A DNA stretch of 33,204 bases from Candidatus Magasanikiibacteriota bacterium. Its GTDB lineage: Bacteria; Patescibacteriota; Patescibacteriia; Magasanikbacterales; UBA922. The stretch lies in the NCBI GenBank assembly GCA_016182415.1, contig JACPGR010000012.1, positions 1-33,204 of the forward strand. The letters run 5' to 3'. Within the stretch, counting starts at the first letter, position 1. Every line of letters begins with the position of its first letter. The notes below the pieces were generated by a model that was not told the origin of the DNA, made no database searches, and was given only the letters and a program-made list of their open reading frames with translations. Position numbers and translations under genes: made by a program. Shown here in pieces: positions 21,798 to 30,945 of this stretch.

Positions 21798-22640
21798 ATG
21801 GTCGATATAAATATAGTCCTCTTAAATTACCTCTGCAAAGACGACATTACTCGAGCTGTCGAATCTTTGGTTGCAGATACAAAAGATTGTCCATATCAAG
21901 TGCAAATTACTGTAGCTGATAATTCAGAAAATAAAGATGGCATGAGAGAAGCTTTGCAAAAATTTTCTCAGGTCGTATATGTAGATTCTACTGGAAATGT
22001 AGGTTTTGGAAAGGGCAATGTAGTCGGTTTCAAAACTGCTGAATCTCGGTATTATTTTGCACTCAATCGTGATACAATTATTCCAGAAAATTCAAAAACA
22101 ATTGAGCGTATTGTCGCGTATATGGATGCGCATCCAAAGATTGGGTGTATCGGACCAAAGTTGCTCAATATGGACGATACTTTGCAGTATTCGTGTTATC
22201 GTTTTGATTTGCCGTCCATTTTGATAAAACCACTCAAACAAATAAATTTTGACAAAAAATACAAATGGGTCAAAAAGCATGCAGACAAACTTGAGATGAA
22301 AGATTTTGATCATCATGAAACTCGACCGGTAGATTGGGTGCTTGGTGCGGCGATGATTGTCCGCAAAGAAGTGGTAGACGAGATTGGGTGGTTTGATGAC
22401 AGATATTTTATGTATTTGGAAGATTGTGATTGGTGTCATCGGATGTGGGATGCTGGGTGGCCGGTGTATTATGTACATGATATCGAGATTATACATATGC
22501 ATGCCCGAGAATCTGCAAAAGTTCCTGGTCTATTTAAAGCCTTATTCAAAAATAAACTTGCTCGAATTCATGCCAAAAGTTGGATACAGTATCTGTGGAA
22601 ATGGCGTGGCAAGCATAAATATTATGCAACAAAAATTTAA
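21798..22640 (+). CDS. GT2-family glycosyltransferase
   Basis: The 280-residue protein reads INIVLLNYLCKDDI, VADNSENKDG and NVGFGKGNVVGF, the GT2 layout. The donor motif is FALNRDT, with R where P is usual (LNPD). The catalytic region is YFMYLEDCDWCHRMWDAGW. VDWVLGAAMIVRKEV is the usual acceptor-side segment. It probably adds a deoxy-sugar in the same glycan as its neighbours. A family 1 palindromic repeat starts 4 bases after its stop. Confidence 0.87.
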   Translation: MVDINIVLLNYLCKDDITRAVESLVADTKDCPYQVQITVADNSENKDGMREALQKFSQVVYVDSTGNVGFGKGNVVGFKTAESRYYFALNRDTIIPENSKTIERIVAYMDAHPKIGCIGPKLLNMDDTLQYSCYRFDLPSILIKPLKQINFDKKYKWVKKHADKLEMKDFDHHETRPVDWVLGAAMIVRKEVVDEIGWFDDRYFMYLEDCDWCHRMWDAGWPVYYVHDIEIIHMHARESAKVPGLFKALFKNKLARIHAKSWIQYLWKWRGKHKYYATKI

Positions 22641-22644
22641 CTGA

Positions 22645-22744
22645 CGCAACTCACCCCTCGCCCCTCTCTTACCGAAGAGAGGGGAAACACACGATACCGT
22701 GTCTCCTTTCTCTTCGGTAAGAGAAAGGCGGGGATAGAGTTGCG
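22645..22744. repeat. palindromic repeat family 1, copy C
   Basis: A complete 100-bp copy: ends CGCAACTC and GAGTTGCG, left hairpin CCCCTCTCTT-ACCG-AAGAGAGGGG, a linker AAACACACGATACCGTGTCT, and right hairpin CCTTTCTCTT-CGGT-AAGAGAAAGG. It fills the gap between two GT2 genes. Confidence 0.9.
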
Positions 22745-22759
22745 TTCATATCACAACCT

Positions 22760-23863
22760 ATGTCAAATTATCCCAAAATCGCTATCATATATCTACTCTA
22801 CTATCACAACGAGTCATATATCGACGACGCGATTTCAGCACTCAAAAAAATAACCTATCCGAAAGATAAGCTTGAATTTATCATTGTCAATAATCCGCAT
22901 CCAACAGATGGACTCATGGCACGATATGTGGACGAGACCGTGATGCCACTTTCAGGCAAAGAAATTCCGCATGTTACCTATTTGCCACAAAAAGAAAACA
23001 CTGGTTTTGCGGGTGGTAATAATGTGGGAGTTGAGTGGGCACTTCAACATAATTTTGATTATGTTTTTTTTCACAACAATGATGGATTTTTTGCAACCAA
23101 TGCATTTGAGCCATTAGTAGAAGCGTTTGAATCTGACCCGAAGATTGGTGCGGTACAAAGTCTTATGCTCTTACATCCTGAAACTGATTTATTAAACAGT
23201 GCGGGAAATTCTTTTCATTATCTTGGGTTTGGTTTTTGTGATCAATACCGAACTAAGGTCGAAGAGTTACATTTGCCAAAAATAAAGGAAGTGGATTATG
23301 CAAGTGGAGCCGCACTTATGATTAGGTGTGATTTGATACGGAAATTTGGACCATGGGATCCTGACTTTTTTATGTATCATGAAGATTTGGAGTGGTCGTT
23401 TCGTTTGCGTATGATGGGATACAAAGTTGTACTTGCATCTGACTCTACTTTTTATCATAAATATCAATTTGGTCGAAGTATTGAAAAGTTTTTTTGGATG
23501 GAGAGAAACAGACATGCAATCATGCTTATGTTTTTCAAAGTACCAACCTTAATTTTATTATTTCCCATTGCGTTTTTCTTAGAACTTGGACTATGGTTTT
23601 TTAGTCTTGTCAATGGATACGCGAGAAAACGAGTTGACGTGTATAAGTACTGGCTCAAAAAAGAAAATTGGAACTTGTGGCTCAAGAAGCGAAAATTTAT
23701 TCAAAAAAATAGAGTGATTAGTGATAGAGAATTGTTAAAATATTCAGTTTCTGAAATCAAGTTTCAAGAATCGGAGATGAAAAATCCCTTGCTTAAATAT
23801 GTGGGAAATCCGGTTATGAAAGTATATTACTTTTTAATCGTGCGTCTCATAATCAGATGGTAA
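22760..23863 (+). CDS. GT2-family glycosyltransferase with a C-terminal membrane segment
   Basis: The 367-residue protein begins KIAIIYLLYYHNESYIDDAISALKK and has ENTGFAGGNNVGVEWA. The donor site is FFHNNDG and the catalytic region is FFMYHEDLEWSFRLRMMGY. Near residues 255-285 lies a hydrophobic stretch (TLILLFPIAFFLELGLWFFSL) that likely anchors it in the membrane, as in dTDP-rhamnosyl transferases. The next gene starts 3 bases after the stop. Confidence 0.88.
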   Translation: MSNYPKIAIIYLLYYHNESYIDDAISALKKITYPKDKLEFIIVNNPHPTDGLMARYVDETVMPLSGKEIPHVTYLPQKENTGFAGGNNVGVEWALQHNFDYVFFHNNDGFFATNAFEPLVEAFESDPKIGAVQSLMLLHPETDLLNSAGNSFHYLGFGFCDQYRTKVEELHLPKIKEVDYASGAALMIRCDLIRKFGPWDPDFFMYHEDLEWSFRLRMMGYKVVLASDSTFYHKYQFGRSIEKFFWMERNRHAIMLMFFKVPTLILLFPIAFFLELGLWFFSLVNGYARKRVDVYKYWLKKENWNLWLKKRKFIQKNRVISDRELLKYSVSEIKFQESEMKNPLLKYVGNPVMKVYYFLIVRLIIRW

Positions 23864-23866
23864 TAT

Positions 23867-24298
23867 ATGACCGAGCCAATACAATTAAATATAGTCCGTT
23901 TTGAACAATTTATTCGAAAAAATTTGTCTGTAATTAATACATTTTTAGATTACTTAATGAAAGAGGTAATTTCCGTTCCGACAAATGAAGAATTTATAAA
24001 TAACTGTCTTAATAGTTTCAAGCGAAATAAACATTTTTTTGAAAACAAAATATATGAATCTGATACAAATGAATTATGTTTTCTGGGTTCTCAGATATTT
24101 TTACAGGAAATAAATAGACTATTGCCACGCACTGATCAATGGATTATTAATTCTGAAAGTACAAATAGAATTATCAGAGCAGAAAAATTGATTAAGGATT
24201 TGACCATTGCCTTATATTGTGAACATGGTCCTAAAGTACCGACTGATGGTAGAAACGCCGAACTAAGACCAATTAACCCTGAAGGAACAAAAAAATAA
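23867..24298 (+). CDS. hypothetical protein, 143 residues
   Basis: I do not recognise a family. The product is soluble and mostly helical, with FEQFIRKNLSVINTFLDYLMKEV at the N-terminus and a hydrophilic, proline-containing tail (GPKVPTDGRNAELRPINPEGTKK). There is no signal peptide or membrane segment. It starts 3 bases after a glycosyltransferase gene and precedes rmlA, so it is probably part of the glycan operon. Its coding sequence is more AT-rich than that of its neighbours. Confidence 0.6.
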   Translation: MTEPIQLNIVRFEQFIRKNLSVINTFLDYLMKEVISVPTNEEFINNCLNSFKRNKHFFENKIYESDTNELCFLGSQIFLQEINRLLPRTDQWIINSESTNRIIRAEKLIKDLTIALYCEHGPKVPTDGRNAELRPINPEGTKK

Positions 24299-24325
24299 TC
24301 AGTGAAATCCATGATAATCTAGCTT

Positions 24326-24346
24326 GCCCCGTGTTTTTTACGGGGC
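24326..24346. terminator. hairpin before rmlA
   Basis: GCCCCGT-gttttttACGGGGC is a strong seven-pair stem, but no T run follows it on either strand. It could be a terminator, a processing site or a small repeat. Confidence 0.45.
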
Positions 24347-24358
24347 CTAATCAATGTT

Positions 24359-25444
24359 ATGCGAATAAAAAAAGCAATCCTCACCGGAGGCGGCAGAGCG
24401 ACACGCTTGCAACCAATTACCACGACGATAAACAAACACTTAATTCCGCTTGCAAACAAGCCCATGATTTTTCATGCAATCGAAAAAGCGGTGGAGGCAG
24501 GTGTTCAGGAAATTTTTATTAACACGAATCCGGGTGAAACAGATTTGCAACAGGCCATTGGAGATGGCGGACATTGGGGTATTCGCATAGAATTTTTTGA
24601 ACAAACCGGCGGACCTCAAGGTATCGCACATGTAGTAAAAGAAGCCGAGCGTTTTATTGGAAATGACCCCTTTATGTTTTATTTGTCTGACAATGTCTTG
24701 CTTGGAAGTCTTACTGAAATGTTTGACAAATTTCATAGCGGAAAATATGATTGTATGCTTGCACTTTCAGAAGTGAAAGATCCTGAAAGATTTGGCGTGC
24801 CAAAATTTGATGTATCCGGAAAACTTGTCGACGTACTTGAAAAACCACAAAATCCACCAAACAATTTTGCCGTTACAGGTATATATGTATATGGACCAAA
24901 AATTTTCTTCGACGCATTTGATCATATCGAAAAAAGTCCCCGAGGTGAGTATGAAATTTCGAGTATTCACTCATATTTTTTGAAGCAGGGCAGAGATGTC
25001 GGGTATACAGAAATCACGGGGTGGTGGAAAGATACAGGAAAGATGGATGATTTGTTGATTGCAAGCCAATTACTCTTGGATCATATGGATGAAAGGGAAT
25101 TTCCACATATGGGTAGGGTCGAGGCGGGTGCAAAAATTAGCGGTAAGGTTCATATAGGTATCGGCTCGCGCATTGCACAGAATGTTGAAATTAAGGGGCC
25201 AGTAATTATTGGAGAGAATTGTATTTTGAATAATTGCCAGATAGGTCCGTATGTTACCGTGGGTTCCGGCACAGAGGTCAGTGGGGCACAGATTACAGAT
25301 TCTATTATTTTTGAAAATAACGAGATACAGACCGACTTACATATCACACATAGTATTATTGGGAAGAATGTGATAATACATAAAAAAACGGCCGAAGGCG
25401 GTCGGTCGCTCATCGTGGGAGACAAAACAATAATTGAACATTAG
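24359..25444 (+). CDS. rmlA: glucose-1-phosphate thymidylyltransferase, long form
   Basis: The 361-residue protein has a nucleotidyltransferase domain (about 1-240) and a left-handed beta-helix tail (about 250-361, hexapeptides such as ISGKVHIGIGSRI and VIIGENCILNN). The signature GGGRATRLQP (10-19) with K26 binds the nucleotide. FYLSDNVL and GWWKDTGKMDDLL are typical of the family. It makes dTDP-glucose from dTTP and glucose 1-phosphate, step one of dTDP-rhamnose synthesis. The long form with the beta-helix is also used for other dTDP sugars. It is separated from rmlB by seven genes on the same strand. Confidence 0.92.
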   Translation: MRIKKAILTGGGRATRLQPITTTINKHLIPLANKPMIFHAIEKAVEAGVQEIFINTNPGETDLQQAIGDGGHWGIRIEFFEQTGGPQGIAHVVKEAERFIGNDPFMFYLSDNVLLGSLTEMFDKFHSGKYDCMLALSEVKDPERFGVPKFDVSGKLVDVLEKPQNPPNNFAVTGIYVYGPKIFFDAFDHIEKSPRGEYEISSIHSYFLKQGRDVGYTEITGWWKDTGKMDDLLIASQLLLDHMDEREFPHMGRVEAGAKISGKVHIGIGSRIAQNVEIKGPVIIGENCILNNCQIGPYVTVGSGTEVSGAQITDSIIFENNEIQTDLHITHSIIGKNVIIHKKTAEGGRSLIVGDKTIIEH

Positions 25445-25492
25445 ATATAATAAACCAATTTATATGTACCACTCATTATACTGCCATTGTTT

Positions 25493-26815
25493 TTAAAATA
25501 AATTTTTGTATAACAAATTATCTTGAGCGCTTAAAAAAATAAGCTCTCGTTGTTTTATGTTCACATACATACCCGCGACAGTATATGGTAATAATTGTTG
25601 CCCGATATTATACCCGGGATTAAATATTGCAGTGTTATGTTCGGTCCTAATTAATATGGTTCCATATGGATCAAACAATTGTATGTCCACTATCTTTTCT
25701 CCGCCTCGATATATGAGGCCAATACTGCCATTTTTACGAATCGTGTATAATTCCCAGTCATTCCAAAACCACCACTCGCCGGTTTCTCTATTGAAATAAT
25801 ATTTCGTCGCGTCTAATATTTTTTTTTCTTCGTTTTCTCGATTGATGAGTATCGTGTACAAATCATTTTGTGCGATAATATGATTCTTCTCAATGTCAAG
25901 AATCCGGGTAATTTCTTCGGCTATATTGTATGAAGCATCTGACATGGTATCTTCAATCTGTTTTTCTCTAAAATTCCACACGCCACTTTTATTGTCGACA
26001 AACCAGACGCTTGAGGTGCTCTCAATTATATTTTCAAGATTATTGAGTCGATTAATTTTTTGAATTGTGTCCCCGTATTTAATAAATAGGGGTTCGGTTC
26101 GGTCATATATATTCCATTTTAATTCGAGATTTTGCGCAAAATCAAATGAAAAAATGTTAACGTTTTGAGGATCATCAAGTGCGATGAGGCGGACTGTTTT
26201 TTTACCATTTTGTTCGGTCACTGCATATGCACTATTGAAGAAGGGAGAAACGGAAATTTCAGGTGTATGTTGAGAAGATAGACGCACAATGGACAGGGTT
26301 GAATTTTTTATCATATCAAAAGCAGTTATTTCATAGACTCCATTTACCATGCTTAGTATGAGTATATTTTTGGCATAAGGCGAGCCTATAATTTCGACAA
26401 TGCCGCTTATCGTATTATTTATTTTCGCGGGATTTGGGGATTTTACGAGAATCACATCTTTGATATAGGTGGTTTGATTATTTGAGATCGTAATATCTTT
26501 TTCCCATGTGAGAAAACCCTCTTTTTCAATTTTAAGATGATATACTCCCGGAGGTCGATTTGAAAGGCGTAGGGGAAGATCTTTGTTACTATAAATTTCA
26601 TTAAGATATACACGCGCATCTTTTGGATGTGCATCAATGCTTAAAACCCCTGTATGAGTAATGCGATTATGTGTAATATCATAGCCAAAACCTGCGGTGT
26701 AGAGTATGATAATTGGGGCAATAAGGAAAAAAGATGCGATGAGCGCACTCATGAGTACGCGCCGAATTCGTCGTGTGAGAAGGAAATTTGTATATCTTAG
26801 ATGTTTGGTGTCCAT
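25493..26815 (-). CDS. PEGA-domain membrane-anchored protein
   Basis: From ATG 26815 the product has 440 residues. Residues 21-41 form one transmembrane helix after a basic N-terminus (TRRIRRV). Residues about 56-125 are a PEGA domain (GVLSIDAHPKDARVYLNEIY, LPLRLSNRPPGVYHLKIEKEGF), a surface carbohydrate- or wall-associated beta module. The rest, about 300 residues, is beta-rich and may be a propeller. The start is chosen from the promoter at 26844-26872; an in-frame ATG at 26953 would overlap the divergent murA. The function is probably structural at the cell surface. Family assignment beyond PEGA is not possible. Confidence 0.75.
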   Translation of the reverse strand: MDTKHLRYTNFLLTRRIRRVLMSALIASFFLIAPIIILYTAGFGYDITHNRITHTGVLSIDAHPKDARVYLNEIYSNKDLPLRLSNRPPGVYHLKIEKEGFLTWEKDITISNNQTTYIKDVILVKSPNPAKINNTISGIVEIIGSPYAKNILILSMVNGVYEITAFDMIKNSTLSIVRLSSQHTPEISVSPFFNSAYAVTEQNGKKTVRLIALDDPQNVNIFSFDFAQNLELKWNIYDRTEPLFIKYGDTIQKINRLNNLENIIESTSSVWFVDNKSGVWNFREKQIEDTMSDASYNIAEEITRILDIEKNHIIAQNDLYTILINRENEEKKILDATKYYFNRETGEWWFWNDWELYTIRKNGSIGLIYRGGEKIVDIQLFDPYGTILIRTEHNTAIFNPGYNIGQQLLPYTVAGMYVNIKQRELIFLSAQDNLLYKNLF

Positions 26816-26816
26816 A

Positions 26817-26872
26817 TTGATAAAATATGTCAAATGCGCTATAATTATAAAGTATTTGATACCCTTATGCAA
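26817..26872. promoter_or_regulatory. divergent promoter pair sharing one symmetric -10 region
   Basis: Plus strand: -35 TTGATA (26817-26822), 17 bases, -10 TATAAT (26840-26845), reading toward murA. Minus strand: -35 TTGCAT (26872-26867), 17 bases, -10 TATAAT (26849-26844), reading toward the PEGA gene. The two -10 boxes overlap in the palindrome TATAATTATA. Confidence 0.75.
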
Positions 26873-26936
26873 GGCTCGAAGAGTAGTTTTATTAATTTGC
26901 ATATACTTTTCTTGATATTTAAAATATGTATGTGCT

Positions 26937-28238
26937 ATGGCTAAATTTATCATTCACGGCGGGAAAAAATTGAGTGGCGCAATTAGTGTCAATACTGCAA
27001 AAAATTCAGCTGTCGCATTGTTGTGTGCGTCGCTTATGATTCATGATGAAGTGGTGCTCTATGACGTCCCTCGAATTGAAGAGGTTTTTCGAATTCTTGA
27101 GATTTTAGAGAGTATTGGTGTTGATGTGACATGGCGTGATGAGTATACCGTGCATGTGGATAGTTCCAAAAAACTCACGATGGAGCATATCCATAAAAAA
27201 GCAACAGAAGTAACTCGTTCATCTCTATTGCTTTTTGGCGCCTTAGCTGCTCGAGAAAGAATCTACAAAATATATAAATCAGGCGGATGCAGATTGGGCG
27301 CACGCACTGTTAAGCCGCATGTGTTTGCATTACAAAAATTTGGGGTGAGTATTGAATCAAAGGCAAAATATTATGAGGTCAAAAATGTTCCTCTTAAATC
27401 AGCAGAGGTCGTCATGTATGAATCCGGAGACACTCCAACCGAAAATGCAATTATGGCAGCCGTCCTTGCTCCGGGGCTTACGACGATCAAATTTGCATCG
27501 TCAAATTATATGGTGCAAGATTTGTGTTATTTTCTCAATTCTGCGGGAGCAAAAATTGAAGGAATTGGATCAACAACGCTAACAATAAGCGGAGTCAAAA
27601 AATTAACCACAATCAAAAAATATCATATCATGCCGGATCCGATTGAAGCAATGAGTTTCATCGCGCTTGCAGTAAGCACAAAATCTTCACTTACCATACA
27701 AAATTGTCCGCTTGATTTTCTCGAACTTGAGCTTGAAAAATTATCGGTCATGGGTCAAAAATTCAGTCTCAAAAATAAGCGTGTTTCAGAAAATGGAAAA
27801 TTTAATATCGTTGATATTGTAATTAGTCCATCACCATTGCGAGCATTGCCCGATAAAATATATGGTCGTCCATTTCCGGGACTCAATATCGATAATCTGC
27901 CGTTTTTTGTACCTATGCTTACCCAAGCAAAAGGCAGAACGCTGGTGCATGATTGGGTATATGAAAATCGCGCAATTTATTATCTCGAACTTCAAAAGCT
28001 TGGAGCGCACATTACCTTGCTTGATCCGCATCGAGTATTTGTCGAAGGTGCATCGCAACTCAAAGGAAACGAACTTATGTGTCCTCCTGCCATTCGTCCT
28101 GCTGTCGCAGTGTTGATTGCCATGCTTGCGGCAAGAGGCAAATCAGTGTTGCGCAATGCATATCCGATTGAACGCGGATATGAAAATTTGGCTCTGCGTT
28201 TGACTAAGCTTGGGGCAGATATTATCCGAGAAGAATAG
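26937..28238 (+). CDS. murA: UDP-N-acetylglucosamine 1-carboxyvinyltransferase
   Basis: The 433-residue protein is MurA, which adds enolpyruvate to UDP-GlcNAc in the first committed step of peptidoglycan synthesis. Key residues are present: K22-N23 in NTAKNSAVALL, the fosfomycin-target cysteine C118 in SGGCRLGAR, and D319 in PFPGLNIDN. TPTENAIMAAVLAPG and MPDPIEAMSFIALA also match. Length is near normal (E. coli 419). Some loops diverge from the consensus (NIDNLPFF instead of TDMQAQ), so it may be a lineage-specific form. A shared bidirectional promoter lies upstream. Confidence 0.92.
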   Translation: MAKFIIHGGKKLSGAISVNTAKNSAVALLCASLMIHDEVVLYDVPRIEEVFRILEILESIGVDVTWRDEYTVHVDSSKKLTMEHIHKKATEVTRSSLLLFGALAARERIYKIYKSGGCRLGARTVKPHVFALQKFGVSIESKAKYYEVKNVPLKSAEVVMYESGDTPTENAIMAAVLAPGLTTIKFASSNYMVQDLCYFLNSAGAKIEGIGSTTLTISGVKKLTTIKKYHIMPDPIEAMSFIALAVSTKSSLTIQNCPLDFLELELEKLSVMGQKFSLKNKRVSENGKFNIVDIVISPSPLRALPDKIYGRPFPGLNIDNLPFFVPMLTQAKGRTLVHDWVYENRAIYYLELQKLGAHITLLDPHRVFVEGASQLKGNELMCPPAIRPAVAVLIAMLAARGKSVLRNAYPIERGYENLALRLTKLGADIIREE

Positions 28239-28263
28239 TACACAATCCGAATTTTGATTTTTG

Positions 28264-28314
28264 ATTGCGAAAAGAAGGTCTTCAACCACCGACAAGCAAT
28301 ACCTTCCTCGCAAT
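28264..28314. repeat. hairpin-forming intergenic sequence between murA and ctpA
   Basis: ATTGCGA then GAAGGT (28264-28279) pairs with ACCTTC then TCGCAAT (28301-28314), around a 21-base loop. No T run follows, so it is not a clear terminator. Confidence 0.5.
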
Positions 28315-28339
28315 TTCATTTTAGAATTTATATATCAGT

Positions 28340-29590
28340 ATGTTTCAACATAAAACAACAAAAGTTATTTTTTTTCTAGGTGTCGCCGTGAGTATCTTTG
28401 TGGGTGGCATGTTTTTTGGTATGGCACGAGGTGTAGCACAGACTGTCTTAAATGAAGGCGGAGAGGTAGATATCGCAAAAGTCATAGAACTCTATAGTAA
28501 GACACGTTCATCTGAAGTAAGTTTCGATCAATATTGGGAAGTTTGGGATAAAATTCATACTAACTTTATCACGCAACCGGTGGATGATGTCGAGTTGTTT
28601 TATGGTTCAATTGAGGGACTTGTCAATGGACTAGGCGACCCATATTCTATATATTTTTCACCAAAAAAAGCTACTGAATTTGCAACAGATTTGTCTGGAA
28701 AATTTGGAGGTATTGGCGCAGAAATAGGATTGCGAGATAAAGAAGTTACGGTTATCGCGCCTCTCAAAGATTCTCCGGCCGAGAAAGCAGGACTTAAATC
28801 CGGAGATAAAATTCTGACCATCGACGGTGTTGATACACATACGCTTAGTTTAGAAGAAGCGATTTCAAACATACGCGGAGATCAGGGGACAGAAGTACTA
28901 CTTGGAGTTACCAGTAATGGATTTGAGACGCTTCGAGAAGTGAAGGTTGTTCGCGAAGTCATTAATGTGTCAAGTATTGATTGGACAATGAAAGAAAAAA
29001 ATATTGTCTATATACGCATTAGTTATTTCAATGAAAATACATGGAATGAATTTGATACAGCCGTAAAAGAAATTTTACTCAAAGCGCCTGCGGGAATTAT
29101 TTTAGACATGCGAAACAATCCAGGCGGCTATTTGGATGCATCGGTCAAAGTCGCGGCAGAGTGGGTAAAACGTGGTACTATTGTATCAGAACGATTTAAC
29201 GACGGAAAAGAAGATACCTATGACGCGAACTTGGGCAAACATCGTTTTACAGGTATTCCAACGGTGGTGCTTATTGACGAAGGTACTGCGTCCGGTTCAG
29301 AAATTGTAGCCGGTGCCTTGCAAGATTATGGAGTTGCAACGATACTGGGTCAGACTACCTTTGGCAAAGGATCGGTTCAAGAGTTTGAAATTTTACCAGA
29401 TGGCTCGGCACTCAAACTGACAATTGCTGAATGGTTTACCCCACAAGGCAGGCAAATAAACGAAATCGGCATTGAACCGGATCAAAAAATAGAAAAAATG
29501 TTTACACAAATTGAGGGTACTGATGGGACGAGAGAAGAGGATTTTATAGACAATGGGTTGAATAAGGCTTTAGAAATTTTGGAAAATTAA
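28340..29590 (+). CDS. C-terminal processing peptidase, S41 family
   Basis: The 416-residue protein has an N-terminal membrane anchor or signal (IFFLGVAVSIFVGGMFFGMARG, about 10-31). A PDZ domain follows (FGGIGAEIGLRDKEVTVIAPL, SPAEKAGLKSGDKILTIDG, about 115-200), then an S41 catalytic domain. The serine is S318 in EGTASGSEIVAG and the lysine K343 in TFGKGSVQ; their spacing of 25 residues matches known CtpA enzymes. MRNNPGGYLD is also typical. It cleaves substrate proteins outside the membrane. Length is normal for the family. It follows murA after a 101-base gap containing a hairpin. Confidence 0.93.
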   Translation: MFQHKTTKVIFFLGVAVSIFVGGMFFGMARGVAQTVLNEGGEVDIAKVIELYSKTRSSEVSFDQYWEVWDKIHTNFITQPVDDVELFYGSIEGLVNGLGDPYSIYFSPKKATEFATDLSGKFGGIGAEIGLRDKEVTVIAPLKDSPAEKAGLKSGDKILTIDGVDTHTLSLEEAISNIRGDQGTEVLLGVTSNGFETLREVKVVREVINVSSIDWTMKEKNIVYIRISYFNENTWNEFDTAVKEILLKAPAGIILDMRNNPGGYLDASVKVAAEWVKRGTIVSERFNDGKEDTYDANLGKHRFTGIPTVVLIDEGTASGSEIVAGALQDYGVATILGQTTFGKGSVQEFEILPDGSALKLTIAEWFTPQGRQINEIGIEPDQKIEKMFTQIEGTDGTREEDFIDNGLNKALEILEN

Positions 29591-29612
29591 AAAACTAGGG
29601 AAAATAATATAA

Positions 29613-29660
29613 AATTGAGATACAGTTGAGATATTGTTGAGATATTTTTTGTATGTGATA
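29613..29660 (+). repeat. short TTGAGATA-type repeats
   Basis: Three loosely repeated TTGAGATA units occur in the gap between ctpA and the riboflavin kinase gene, with a partial inverted counterpart TGTATCTCG downstream. They resemble the long array at 31733-31850. Confidence 0.5.
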
Positions 29661-29685
29661 TGTATCTCGTGTTATGTGATTAAAT

Positions 29686-30030
29686 ATGTTCGGTGGTATT
29701 GTAATAAAAGGCGAGGGTATTGGACGGCAGTATGGATATCCTACTGCAAATTTGAATTGTTTGAAAAAAGAAGTCAAGATTTCCGAAGGTATTTATGCAT
29801 GTTATGTATATGTTCGAAAGAAGAAATACCCGGCAGCTTTGGCAGTTCAAAGCGATCCATGGAAAGTAGAGGTTCATATTTTTGATTTTAATGAAGATTT
29901 GTATGGTTCATTTATCGAGGTGGATCTGGTGCAAAAGGTGAGTGAATTTGAGATGTATACCAATACTAAGGAATTGATTGAAAAAATTGGGAGAGATGTA
30001 CAGATGGTAAAGGATTTGCTGGGGGTTTAA
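29686..30030 (+). CDS. stand-alone riboflavin kinase
   Basis: The 114-residue protein consists only of a flavokinase domain, the C-terminal half of bifunctional RibF. It has GEGIGRQYGYPTANLN with the ATP/metal motif PTAN at 19-22, the catalytic glutamate E62 in VEVHIFDF, and DLYGSFIEVDLVQKV. It phosphorylates riboflavin to FMN. No FAD synthetase domain is attached, so FAD would have to come from another enzyme. The gene ends 10 bases before the convergent era stop. Confidence 0.85.
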   Translation: MFGGIVIKGEGIGRQYGYPTANLNCLKKEVKISEGIYACYVYVRKKKYPAALAVQSDPWKVEVHIFDFNEDLYGSFIEVDLVQKVSEFEMYTNTKELIEKIGRDVQMVKDLLGV

Positions 30031-30040
30031 AATTATGAAT

Positions 30041-30889
30041 TTACATATTTTCTACCCAATGTGTATCTATCTCGACTTCTAACTTCAAAAAGACTTTTTT
30101 GTTGAGCGCTTGCTCTAGTTCTCGGCGTGCCATCTTTCCGACTTCTTTTATTTTAAGTCCACCTTTGCCAATAATCATTTTTTTGTATCGTTTTTCACTG
30201 GTGAGTACGTTTGCTTCAATTACAAATAAATCAGGTTTATCTTCAATTTTTTCTACGTTTACCGTAATTGCATACGGTACTTCCTTATCAAAAACAGAAA
30301 ATATTTTTTCACGGATAATTTCAGCAGTCCAAAAATAATCATTGACATTGGTTATTTGTGCACCCTCGTAGACAGGTTTACCTTCGGGCAGTAGTTCAAT
30401 TACTTTATCTCTGAGTGGTGCTACATGTCGAGCACCTAATGCTGAAAGTGAAAACATCGCATCAAAATCTTTTTCCCAAAGCATGTATTCTGGTTGGTGT
30501 GTTCGTTCTTCTTTTGGAAGGTCACTTTTATTTATTACAAGAATTTTTGGGATATTGATATTTCGGATAAGTCCATAGGTGTAGCGTTCCTCATCCCCAA
30601 TTTCTCGAGATGGATCTACTACATACAAAATGATGTCGACTCCTTGGAGTGCATCTTTTGCCTTTTGGATGAGTTTGGCAGTGAGTTTGTCTTTTTTGTG
30701 TTTGAAGATTCCGGGGGTATCAACAATGACTGCTTGTCCTTGGGGGAGATTTATTACTCCATGAATAATATCTCGAGTCATTTGTGCGCGAAAAGACGTG
30801 GCAGCTATTTTGGTGCCTACAAGTGTGTTTAATAGCGTAGATTTACCTACATTTGAACGTCCGATGAGGACGGCGAATCCTGATTTCAT
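30041..30889 (-). CDS. era: GTPase Era
   Basis: The 282-residue protein has a GTPase domain with P-loop GRSNVGKS (10-17), switch threonine in AQMTRDIIHG, DTPG (57-60) and NKSD (120-123). It ends in a KH domain with IIGKGGLKIKEVG (about 238-250). Era binds the 3' end of 16S rRNA and helps mature the 30S subunit. Length is slightly short of E. coli Era (301) but complete. Its upstream region carries a nested palindromic element. Confidence 0.95.
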   Translation of the reverse strand: MKSGFAVLIGRSNVGKSTLLNTLVGTKIAATSFRAQMTRDIIHGVINLPQGQAVIVDTPGIFKHKKDKLTAKLIQKAKDALQGVDIILYVVDPSREIGDEERYTYGLIRNINIPKILVINKSDLPKEERTHQPEYMLWEKDFDAMFSLSALGARHVAPLRDKVIELLPEGKPVYEGAQITNVNDYFWTAEIIREKIFSVFDKEVPYAITVNVEKIEDKPDLFVIEANVLTSEKRYKKMIIGKGGLKIKEVGKMARRELEQALNKKVFLKLEVEIDTHWVENM

Positions 30890-30945
30890 GTGTTAGAAAG
30901 CTTACGAGGCTTACAAGGCCTTTATATTAAGATTTTATCTTATTT

